A DNA stretch of 64,000 nucleotides from Asterias rubens (Eukaryota; Echinodermata; Asteroidea; Forcipulatida; Asteriidae): contig NC_047065.1 in assembly GCF_902459465.1 (NCBI RefSeq), forward strand, positions 3,778,309 through 3,842,308, written 5' to 3'. The notes beneath the pieces were generated by a model, which made no database searches, was not told the origin of the DNA, and was given only the letters and a program-made list of their open reading frames with translations. The position numbers and the translations under genes were made by a program. Below, piece after piece: positions 44,776-57,100 of this stretch. The number at the start of each line of letters is the position of its first letter. Positions within the stretch are counted from its first letter, which is position 1.

Positions 44776-44945
44776 TTTACTAGAGTGGGAGTTAAACATG
44801 TTAAACCAATGGCCTTCAGCTTAACAACGGCTCAGTTTCAAGTTCGAATCTGATTGAGAGTGTAGGCGCATAACCATAATCCGTAGGGCGTAGCCGTAGG
44901 TCTTTGGACTTTGGTTCAAATCCCGCTCTAGTAAATTTTTCTTTA
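44776..44945. mobile_element. S3-like tRNA-derived fragments, two facing
   Basis: TTACTAGAGTGGGAGTTAAA at the left is a reverse S3 end. GGTTCAAATCCCGCTCTAGT at 44915-44935 is a forward T arm followed by AAATTTTTCTTT. Confidence 0.4.
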
Positions 44946-45069
44946 CTTGTTCAGGTTGTCATGTTTCATATATCCCTGTTAGGAAACATGAATTAGATTC
45001 CCGTGATTTACTGTGATATTGTCAAGAAATTAATTTATCAACAACGCATAATTTAATTATTGTGTGGTG

Positions 45070-45310
45070 TCATATGCTATGGCCGAGCGAAGCAACCTAA
45101 ATTAGAGCGGTGGACTCATTTGTTTTATAGAATGCATGCCCATGGTTCGAATCCTACCCTAGCCTAACCTGTTAAATGTTAGTCTAGACACTTGTGTCCT
45201 TGACCAAAGCACTTCATCATAATTGCTTCTCTCCACCCAGGATTAGAAATGGGTACCAGTGAGAGCTTGGAATTAACCTGCCATATGGACTGGCATCCTG
45301 TCCAGAGGGA
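45070..45310 (+). mobile_element. S1-related SINE remnant
   Basis: GGTTCGAATCCTACCC, then ACACTTGTGTCCTTGACCAA and ATTAGAAATGGGTACCAGTG. The body resembles the reverse copy at 43661. Confidence 0.5.
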
Positions 45311-45592
45311 GTAGAAATATTCTTAGTCGTTTTTATGTCAAGAAAACTGTATATAAACATGATAAACACTGGAAGAGCCATTTTTGGTCTGGACAGATTT
45401 TTTACTTTTTGACAATGCATATTCATGTGAATGTTCCCTCAAGAGAGAATAATCCCTAATAGGAATTACACAATCCGCGAAACTTTACCACAAGCACAGT
45501 AGGCCCCCTCACGCTTTTCAAATTCAAATCTTGGGTACAAAAGTTTATTTCACTTTTTGACAATGCATATTCCTATAGTACAGGTTTTCACC

Positions 45593-48152
45593 ATGGATGC
45601 GTCGCTAACATCACAGCAGGTCCGTCAGATGTTTATAGACTTTCATGTCAATCATCCGGTCTACAAACATGACTTTGTTCGATCCAGCTCCACAATTCCT
45701 CTGGATGATCCAACGCTACTCTTTGCTAATGCTGGCATGAATCAGGTAAATCAATGGGCCGATACAAGCAAAGTGCATGCAGATACGTGCAAATTTTGGT
45801 TGATCTGACATCGTGCTTCGGCCAAACATCAACAAATTTGGGTCCATAATGCCAGTTACGAAAAATCCTGATTAATTTGATTGAAAATGCATGGCAAATT
45901 TTGCAGAATTTTTTATTCGTTTCTTGTCTGGTCAAAACGAATTTTGGTATTATGTGGAAACCCCATGGCTTGTGTACTGTGGACTCGGTCTCCACAGTCT
46001 CCTGTGGTGTTTTGTGGCAAGGGCCTGTTGGACAGGAGAGTATATGCATATTAAACGGTTAAGCATATTAAACGGTATTTGACATTGTTTGCTTTCTCAC
46101 TCTCATTTTACTTTTGTTTTTGTTGTCGGCAAACACCTTTTTATTATTTCTCAATTTCTTATAATTTTTGTTATTATTGGTATTATTATTATTATGCAAT
46201 TGGTATTCTCATCATTGTTGGCTTCATCATGTCTGTCTTTGTTGTAATTTTCTGTCCGTTCGTTCTTGTCCCCGTTTATTGTCTGTTCCCAGGCATCCCT
46301 ACATAAGCCTCGGCTTCCAGATGATGCCTCCATACTCTATTTATGTTTTTCTCACCCTCATTATATAGCTTTGCTTATTGGTTAATCCTTAAAAAACATT
46401 GTTTGTACTCTTTTTTTTTCATGAAGTATGGAAATAAATATAATTTTGAATTGAATTGAATTGAAAGCTGTATATTTTTTCTTTTACAGTTCAAGTCCAT
46501 CTTCACTGGAACGGTTGATCCAAACAGTGATATGGGAAGACTGAAGCGTGTTGTGAACAGCCAGAAATGTATCCGTGCCGGGGGCAAACACAACGATCTC
46601 GACGACGTGGGCAAAGACTCGTACCATCATACCTTCTTTGAGATGCTGGGAACGTGGTCCTTTGGAGACTACTTTAAGGTTTGTCTACTTGAGTGTTTTA
46701 TTCTTTCGTTCACTTCAACCTACCTCAACTAATAAAATTGCCTCAATAGAGGAAGGGTAAACCTATGGTATTTACTCCAAAAATTAATGATCATAAAAAC
46801 AAACTTGATAAGAAGCACTGCAGCTGTTGATAAGGTACAATATTTGGAGAAACAATTCCCTTTGAACAGTGGAATGTGGTTTTAGAGAGAGGGGTTCAAA
46901 ATATTTTAATCTGAGAAACATTTGTGCATAAAATACTTCCCAGATTTTGTACTCAAATTACGGATTAGTCTTCCTGGGGGGACAAGACCAGTCCAGATTT
47001 TCTGCAATATCTCAATAACGCTACCACCTTTTGAAAGTAAATGTTCACAGGTTAGTTGTAGTGTGTATATCTACATTTATATTTGATGAAAAGAATCAAA
47101 TAATCTGATGGTTTTCCCAAGTGGCTGTGAGTGAACTAAATTTTGAAATGTATTTGGGGCAAATTTGTTTGAGGGAATTTCCCCCAAAAGCTAGCTAACA
47201 CATTTCTAAATCTGAAGAAATTTTAAGATGCACTTTTTAAATCTTTTATACCTGTGCGCAGCTAGAGTGTTGTAAGATGTCGTGGGATCTGATGACAGAA
47301 GTATACAAGCTTCCCATTGACCGGCTCTACGTCACGTACTTCGGTGGCGACAAAGATGCAGGTCTGGAACCAGACTTGGAAACCAGACAGATCTGGCTGG
47401 ATCTTGGGTAAGCATCGTTTTGGGATGTGTAGTGTGCGGAAAGCATAGTGTGTGAATAATGGCAGGACTTGAAATCAGCACTGGACCACAGGCCCCAAGT
47501 CAGCGTTTTTTTAATCATCGGGCTTGTAAACTTACAATCTGACAAATCCAGTGGTCTATTTTTTTTTAAAGTATTACCCATAAAGACAAATGAGATAAAT
47601 CAAATACAGTTTAGTTGTGACACTGTGAAGATGCTTTATTTTCTGTTCGTTTTGATTGTGGTCTTGCACTAAATTTTGTTGGTTCAATAAAAGTATTTGA
47701 GCTCCAAGCCTTAGATATGTCCCCGTGGATATGTCCCCGAATTTGAGCTCTGAGTTGAATTAGCCAAAGTCCTGGGGGGGGGAAAATGTGTGAATTTGAA
47801 TGCAAGTTAATGAAATTGAATAAATTCTTGCTGAAAATGGCCGGGAAAATGTATAGTAATAGTCAAACCTAATTATACTCTCCATCCAAAACTTCAAACA
47901 TATCTTACACTTTGATGTGTTTCCTGTTTGCCCTTCTAGCCTGCCAACAGAGCGAGTCATGCCATTCGGCATGAAAGATAACTTTTGGGAGATGGGGACG
48001 ACCGGACCCTGCGGACCGTGCACTGAGATCCATTACGATCGAGTAGGAGGGGGCAGAGATGCTTCAGAGTACGTCAACATGGACGACCCCAACGTGCTGG
48101 AACTCTGGAATTTGGTGTTCACACAGTTCAACAGGTCTGATTCTAACATTGT

Positions 48153-48198
<46 letters not shown>

Positions 48199-51100
48199 TA
48201 ACATATTTGCAAAAAATAGTTAATGGCCTGACATTTCGACCCAAGCAGAGACTTTCTCGAAGGCTAATTGACAACACAACTAACATAAACAGGTAACTAA
48301 GTGAAACATAAGCAGTGAAGTGGAAATACATGAATGGGGTTAGAAAGCATGCCTAAAAAAGCAAGGGGTAAACAACTAATAGGGGACAAAAGTGGGGGGG
48401 GTTGAAGGGAAGCAACTGGCTTGACGGTAAGAAGATGGAAACACAAAGGACAATATCAAGGGTGGGACGAGGTGGGGAAAAAAAAGTAATTAATTAGTGA
48501 ATGAGGTGCAGGCTAAAAGGGGAAAATCTGTGGGGAAAAGGGAGATGGCAAAACAAAAGGTTTATTAATCGTTTCCTTCTTGGATGTTCAGACCATGGGG
48601 TTGAATGGTCTGAATGCCAAATTTGTACCGAATTGCTTTATAAATGTCATTACATTTTTTTAAGTTTTGTGTTGCGCATGGGGGCTCTTGCATGTGGCTT
48701 CTAAAATTGAATAACACTGTACACAGTTCTTGCTGTGCCTGGGAAATTTTGTCTGTCTCTAATTGTAGTTGTTGCAACAACTAGGTAGATGTAATTATGG
48801 AAATGTAGACTATTGGTCTGTGTAGTGAACGTAAAATAAGTGGAATTGTCCCAATAATTGAAAGTTATGTTTGAATATCTGTGTAACACTAGGGAGCAAG
48901 ATGGATCATTGAGGTTGCTGCCCAAGAAGAACTGTGACACTGGCATGGGACTGGAGCGTATCCTCTCTGTCATACATGACAAGGACTCCAACTACGACAC
49001 CGATCTCTTCTCGCCTTTCTTTGATGCTGTTCAACAGGTAAGAGTAACCCCTAAACCCAGTTTGGCAACTTTCCCAGAGCAGGCCTGGAATTACACACAG
49101 GCCATGGCCACCGATGCCCCTGGTATTTTAGGGTGGCACGGTTGGCTTGTGCGTAAAGCGCTCGCCTCTCACCAAGGTGACCCCGGTGCGATTCCCGGTC
49201 GGGGCCATATGTGAGTTGAGTTGTGCGTTGGTTCTCTGCTGTGCCGCGAGGGTTTTCCAGACTATCCGGTTCTCCTCCCTCAGGAAAAAATCAAACACTT
49301 TCGATCTTGGCTGTGCTCCGTGGTCATAATGGGTTGATGTGGCTGGCAGCTGAATGCGCCCTTGCATGCCTGCTTCTCGAACACGTTGTAGCCGCGTCTT
49401 TCGCAATTCAGCTCTTAGCTGCGAGTAAGGACGATTAGCCCCCCAAATTATTATATTATTATTATTGGCCTTCATGGTGCCCCTCCAGATTTTCCAATTG
49501 TAGTGCCCTTTGCAAAATGAATATAAACAGTGAAACCTTATATTACTTTTTAATTCTTCAAAATGTTGTTCATTAAGCCTTCGAGAGAGACTCTCTGCTA
49601 GGGTTGAAACCTCAGGCCGTTAACTATTTTTTGCATTTATTACCTTATCCTTTTGGATGGTAAGCAGTTTGGAAAATAAATTTTTTATTTTTTATTAATA
49701 GGCAACTGGAACCCGACCATACACTGGTAAGTTGGGTGCTGAGGACACCGATGGTGTAGACATGGCGTATCGAGTTGTTGCTGATCATATCCGCACACTG
49801 ACCATTGCTCTCTCTGATGGAGGTCGACCTGATAATGTTGGAAGAGGGTAGGTACACTGCTACTTGTAACTGAGTGTAGTATTTTTCAAGACGGGCTTCA
49901 AGGTGGAATTCAGTTTTGTGGGGTGTCATGACAGAGCGGATAAGAGCACCGAACTCGAGCTCTGCGGTTCTGATTAGCAGAGTGTGAGTTCTAGTTCTAA
50001 TTGTTTCTGAGTGTAATATATTCTAAGAGGGGCTCCAAGGTGGGGCTCCAATGTGGAGTTCAGTTTTGTGATGTGTCACGGCTGAGCCAATAATAAAACC
50101 AAACTTACTCTGGTGTTTCTGATAAGCAAAGTGTGGGTTCGAGTCCCAGTCATGTTACCTTGGTCCTTGAGGAAGACACTTTACCATTATTGCTGCGTCC
50201 TTTGGATGGTCCCGTGTTTTGTGTAATGCACGTAAAATAACCCAGTGCACTTATTGTAAAGAGAAGGGGTTGGCCCGGTGTTTTGAGAAAGAAAAAACAA
50301 TTGAACAAGACGGTTTTCCATCAAACTGTTGAAGGAGGTTGTGCATTGTTCTGTTTATTTACCTCATTCTCATTGCTTGTTTGTTCTCCATTTAGCTATG
50401 TCCTGAGACGCATTCTCCGCAGGGGTATTCGCTTCGCAGCGGAGAAGCTCAAAGCCAAGCCAGGATTCTTTGCCAGCCTTGTCAATGTGGTCGTTGACAT
50501 TTTGGTAGGTGTAGTAACTTGTGTATGCTTTTTTATTGGTCTTTCAGAAGAGGTTTGCAGTAGCACCATGTGTAAAACCTCTTTAAAGGCAGTGGACACT
50601 ATTGGTAATTACTCAAAATAATTATTAGCATAAAACCATACTTGGTAACAAGCAATGGGGATAGGTTGATAGTATAAAACATTGTGAGAAATGGCTCTCT
50701 CTGAAGTGACGTAGTTTTCGAGAAAGAAGTATTTTTCCACGAATTTGATTTCAAGACCTCAGATTGAGAATTTGAGGTCTCAAAATCAAGCATCTGAAAG
50801 CACACAACTTTGTGTGACAAGGGTGTTTTTTCTTTCATTATTATCTCGAAACTTCGACGACCGATAGAGCTCACATTTTCACAGGTTTGTTATTTCATGC
50901 ATATGTTGAGATACAGCAAGTGAGAAGACTGGTCTTTGACAATTACCAATTGTGTCCAGTGTTGGTTCTGAAAAGAACCGGTGGTTAACAACTCAATTTT
51001 TTCGATCAGTATGCTCTGATCGTCTTCTGGAGGATGCTGGACTCTGTTGCTGGATGCTGCTTAAGTACTGTCTTGGAGATTAACTGGGAGTTGGGCTTGG

Positions 51101-54100
51101 CTTGGGCTTCCAGTGAACTAGGATAGATAGATAAGCTGGGGTTTTGTTTTGTTTTTGACCATTTGAAAGCCAGATAAGCTGCTCCGTCTTGTGTTCAGGA
51201 AATCACAGTATTATATATCTGCTTAAGATGTGTTTTTTATATATTTCTTGTATGTTTGATCATATAGGGTTTGCATGTATTTCACATTCAACTTTCTCTT
51301 ATGCAGTAAAGATGTGTATTTTTTTCTTGTTTTCTTGTATCTATGCATTTAATACCCATTCAAGTACCTCTTTGAAGAAAAATCTAAGGTTTTCTTTGTG
51401 CACTTTCAGGAGGATGTAGGTGGATTAAAAAAGTGGTTGGTTTGTACCCTTGTGAAAACCTGTAAATGACCCCGAAGGTTCAACCATTTTTTTCTCCCTC
51501 CCATCATTCTGCAGGGAGATGCCTTCCCAGAGACCACCAAAGATCCCCAACTCGTCATGGATATCATCAACGAAGAGGAAGCGCAGTTTCTCCAGACGCT
51601 CTCCAGAGGGCGCCGTGTGCTTGAGCGAACCATCAACAAGCTGGGACCAGATGTTAAAGTGCTGCCAGGTACAATGACGTGTCTAAACACATTGCTTGTT
51701 TGTTGATTTGTTAAGATGGTCTTTCCATCAAGGCAACTTAACAAACCCTCACAGGGGGATATGAACACCCAGCTGGCAACAGCTTATACATGTAGATAAG
51801 GTCTTGATAGCAGGTTTTCCTTGTTGATTTTTGTGAAATTTATTTTAGATATAATAGCAAGAAATTCAAGTTATCTATGAAATCCAGTTGATTTCTGCAC
51901 ATTTCTTCATTACTGATTATGGCATGTCATAGCCAAGCAGTCAAGTGCACCGGACTCAAGCTCTGGTGTTTCTAGTCAGCAAAGTGTTGGTTTCAGTTGC
52001 TGTCTTGACACCGGAATATGGTCGTACCTTTTCGCAGTCATTTGGACACCCCATTTTTCGCACAGATCCCAGTAAATCACCTTGGCCAATTTGTCTTGTC
52101 TTCCTTTGTACTCTGTCTGGGCCAACTTACTACACTCGCTAACAATATGTTATACAGTCTCCTCTGCCTGATTACTCGTTCTACGTATTATTATTATTAT
52201 TTTAGGGCATTGTGCATGGCGTCTGTACGACACCTATGGTTTCCCAGTTGATTTGACTTCACTAATGATGGAAGAGAAGGGAATGACAATAGACATGGCT
52301 GGGTACGAGGAACAAAAGAAGGGTGCTCAGGTAAGCCACTAAAGCGGAATATTTAAATTTGTATAGGAAATTTGTTTCTTAGGACTTGAATTTTTACCAT
52401 TTTACATTAAGTTTTGGTGGAGCAAAGAAAGTTTGACTGCAGCAGAACTTCCTCCGGATTAACGTGCAAGCACTCTCCAATTGAGCTTTCTGACCCTAAT
52501 ATTGGTTGTCTCCCTACTATGTCCATAACTTAGTTTAGCAGATGCCAGTCAAAAGCCGATCGGCCTTTAGCTGTTGTAAGGCAAATGAGAGCAGTCTTCA
52601 AAAAGAAGAAGAAAAAAAACACCAACACATGACAAACGCAACAACAACATTAAAAATGTTTATATGTTGAAACTGCATAATTTTTATTTTTATACTTTTT
52701 TTAAAATTTCTTTACACTTTTGAATCTGGTCCTGTAAAAATTCCAAGCATCAAGCCCTGTGGTCTTGCGGATTTCCCCCAGAATTTGAGCCGTGCTGATG
52801 TATGACATTCTACATTTGTTATCATTCCAACTTTGTTCTCAGATCTTGTCTCAAGGTAAAGGGTCCGGAGTTGACAACACCATCAGTCTTGATGTCCACG
52901 CCATTAACGAGCTACAAGAGAAGAAAAAAGTACCTCCAACTAACGACAAAGTCAAGTACAACTACACAAGTGACGCTAAGGGAAACTACCGTAAGTCGTA
53001 GAGCCTACCTAGGGCATAGAAACTTATATCGTTTTACATAACTATATTACTTTTAAGTGAAATGTTCTCAAGATTCTTTATACATTTGAAAGCTGCTGTA
53101 GGCCTCTAACCAAAAGTTTGTTTTGCCAACAATTGCGGGGGTGTCGTGGTCGAGCGGATAAGAGCATCGGACTCATGTTCTGGTGGTTCATTGGGATTTG
53201 GGTTCGAATTCCAGTCATGACACTTGTGTTCTTGAGCAAGACGCTCAACCAAAAGCTTCTTTCCCCCCGGGGGTAAATTAGGTACCTGTGAGGGCAGAGA
53301 TGGTTTAGGTGAATGATTAGCTTGGAGCGAGGGAACTCGTAGCACCGACTGTATCCCAGGGAGATGGTTTAAGAAATTAAATATGTGGCCCAGTGGCCAG
53401 GGGTAATAATGTCAGGAGCACTTTGATACGCACTTCGGGCTATGATAAAGCGCTATAAAAAAATTGATTATTATTAATTGTAAACATATACCCTCCCTTT
53501 ACTAGCTGGTGAGCTTTGCAGTCGTTTGTTTTAAAATAATATTTCCAAAATTTGTTTGCAGAGTTTGAGTCTTGTGTCGGTACCGTCATCGCGCTGCGTA
53601 AGGACCGTCAGTTTGTTGAGGAAGTCCGTGGTGGCGAGGAGTGCGGTATTCTACTGGACCAGACGTGTTTCTACGCAGAGTCTGGAGGGCAGATATACGA
53701 CGAGGGCTTTATGGAAAAAGAAGACAATGCTGTAAGTGACTTGAGCAGAGACTAATTCAGGATCAAATTTCATAAAGCTGCTTAAGCACAAAATGTAGCT
53801 AAGCGCAACAAAACTTTGCTTACCAGAACAAGGTTACCAGCCAAACTACTATGTCACGTGTACATTTTGTGACAGGTAGCCTGCTCAATTCTAATTCTTA
53901 AGCAATATCTTCTTCTATGAAATCTATGAAATTGGATCCAGGTAGTAATTTGTGGTTAGGTCAACAAACCCACTCTCAGAGCCGCATTAAATTTTGTGAA
54001 ATGAGTAAAACAATTATTTTTGATCTTGTGAATGCAAAACTCAATGTTTGAAAATAGTCAAATCAAAGTTGTTGTTGCTCTGAAAGCTTTATCTGTATTT

Positions 54101-57100
54101 TATGTAATTAGTTAGTCTAAGAACTTGTCCTGTGTTGCTCAACTAATATTCCCTGGTTCACTCTCTCACTTACCAGCTGTTTTCCATCTGTTACAGGATA
54201 TTGAGTTCAGGGTTACCAATGCTCAGGTCAAAGGTGGCTATTGCCTTCACATCGGGAAGGTGTCTACTGTGGATGCTGATGGCTCTATCAAGGTCGGGGA
54301 CCGGCTGAAACTTGCAATTGATGAGGTACATTTTCCAGGGGACCATGGAAGTATTTGTAAATCCGTGCATACAAATGCTACCTTTTTAGCATTAGCCACA
54401 TAATAATGAGCTCTTTGTATACATTTGGTTACTGGAACCCCCTACTTGTTTCAATCCTATAGTTGTAGATATATACCATAAAACTAACCTGTGAAAACCT
54501 GCAATTTTTTTAAATTGTTTTTTTTAATGAAAACCTTTCTGTCCAACTTGATTTCGGGCTAGTATAGTCTCCGTTGTTTTGTCATCAATGCTTTGAGGAA
54601 CTAATGGGTGTGAAACTCAGACCCAAGTCAAGTTTTAGTGTTGATCACCAGAAATGATTTATTGTAATGTTTCAGGTACGGCGGAGGCCCGTCATGAACA
54701 ACCACACCGGAACACACGTTTTGAACTTTGCCCTGCGCCAGGTACTCGGGGAGGCTGACCAGAAAGGATCATTGGTGGCGCCAGACAGGCTACGTTTTGA
54801 CTTCACTGCTAAGGTGAGTACCTCAACGTCCAGAACGTAATTAGTGATAATAGGTTTATTGACCCGTGTCAGAGACTAAAGTGTTGTGAAGATAGTCGCA
54901 TGTTGTGGCCGAGCAGCCAAGTGCACTGGACATGAACCCTGGTGTTTCTGATCAGCAAAGTGTGGATTCAAGTCCTGGGCCCAATTTCATAGAGCCACTA
55001 AGCACAAAAATTTGCTTAGCATGAAATTTCTCTTCCTTGATAAAAACAGGATTACCAACCAAATTTCCACGTGATTTTCAGGATGAGCAAACAACAGCTG
55101 AATACCAGTAACAAGCAATATTTGGTTGGTAATCCTGTTTTTATCAAGGAAGAAGTTTCATGCTGTGCAAATTTGTGTGCTTAGCAGCTCTATGAAATTG
55201 AGCCCTGGTCTTGACACTCCTTCAATGCATAATTCCATCTAATGAATAGCTAGATTGACTTGATGTTGTTGCGGGTCAACTGACACATATAGTTGGATAT
55301 CATCTGCATTGCAATGATAAGATAAAAATAATTTGGCAAAACACTGTCCTCAAGCAAAACCATTATTGCTTCGTCCTTGGTACAACCAGCGGAATATCTG
55401 CCAGTTTGAACACTCAAAAACTTGTTTCAACAAAACAACAGACAGCGCAAGTACTAAAAACAACCTAATTTCTAGGGATATTTATATGAATCCTTATTCG
55501 ACTTATCTTTCCAACCGTATTCATTTCATAAGATTTGATAAGATTTTATAGCCCGAAGTACCCAATCCAGAGGCAATGTGCCCCTTTAAGATTAGCCTTG
55601 GCTGTGAAACTTAGCCCTCTTCTTTTATGCACTCCTTCAAACCATCCTCTCTTGTTGATCTCATCTCCTCAGGGCGCCATGACATCCAAGCAAGTGAAGG
55701 AGACGGAGCGTATCGCCAATGAAGTCGTAGCTAAAGCTGATAAGATCTACACCATGAACACTCCACTGGCACAGGCCAAGGCCATTCAGGGTCTACGTGC
55801 CGTATTCGACGAGGTAGGTCAATATTAATTTTGGTTTTACCCTTACACCAATCAAAGGCATATAATTCGGGTGAGATTCGGTTCTAGAGCAGATGTCTTA
55901 CCTAAAGACCGCTGAGGTTGCCCGGTAGCTAGAGGCAGTTCGGACCCTGTATTTTCAGCAGTGGGTACCGCAATGATTTAATAGATGTTAAATTTGCATC
56001 GGGGATAAAGAATATAAATTTGGGTCTCGCCCTTGCATCGCTGTGTGTTAGCCCTGTATTACTCAGTACTTTCTTGAAGTAGGTCTTAAAGAACGAGGGA
56101 AATTTCAAATTCAACTTTGTGATAAGCTCATTTCCAATAGATAGAGTCCTCATGAGTGGAGTCAGAATTTCAAATCTCTAACTTCATGTTAAAATGGTGT
56201 AAATTGCAGTTGTATTTGATAACCTTCAATTGCAAAATTTGTCAACATCAAAATCATCCGATGACATCATCCTGAAAAAAAGGGTCTGTCAGTACATTTT
56301 TGTAAGGGGATGGATTGGTTCATTTCTTACTCTAATGATATTCGATCAAAAGTGCCTTGAATTTTACATATTAAATGTAAAACTGCATATTTGTTGAAAT
56401 CTAATGACGTTGTGATTGAAATTGTGATTTGAAAATGTCAGAAAAGAACGGAAACACCCCTGTAAAAACATGGAAGTACATGTACATGTAACAAAGACAC
56501 CTCTTACTAGCCTTTCAGTCAGTCTTACTATATATATATAATTGTTCAGCCTTCAAACAAGACTCTTCTAGGGTCGAAACGTCATGCCAGTTACTATTTT
56601 ATGTGGATAGATGGCACTGTACAAATGCTATAACTATTATTCATATATTTGATTCAAAGCCATTGGACACTTCCTGTAAACAGTATTGTCCAAGGCCCAC
56701 ACTTCGTGTATCACAACTTATATCTAAAATATAAAACCTGTGAAAATTTAGGCTAAATCGGTCATCGGAGTCGGGAGAAAATAATGGGAAAACCCACCCT
56801 TGTTTCCGCACGTTTCGCCGTGTCATGACATTTGTTTAAAATAAATTCGTAATGAAATTGTTTTAATGTTTTCTCAAAAAGTAAAGCATTTCGTGGAATA
56901 ATATTTCAAGAGAAGTCTTTCACCATTACCTTCTGTAAACCCTGTAAGTTATTTGTAAAAACAAATTCTGTACCGAAAGTGTCCAATGGCTTTAAGCTTT
57001 TGACAAACCTTTGTTTTTTCATTGAGTAAAGGTGTATCCTGATCCAGTACGTGTGGTGTCCGTTGGAGTTCCAGTTGAAGACTTAGTGGCCGACCCTACT

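Larger units (their letters stand above)
43010..45592. other. Divergent RNF212/AARS1 region
   Basis: Contains the RNF212 5' intron (from the acceptor TTTTAG at 43010), a probable untranslated exon near 44153-44460, an S1 SINE, S3 fragments and an S1-like remnant. AARS1 may have its own untranslated first exon, since TATAGTACAG just before its start codon resembles an acceptor. No other gene is recognisable. Confidence 0.5.

Noticed and set aside
45563..45592. Upstream in-frame ATG giving a 10-residue N-terminal extension of AARS1
   Set aside because: The site at 45593 has CACCATGG and matches the family N-terminus. TATAGTACAG between the two looks like a splice acceptor.
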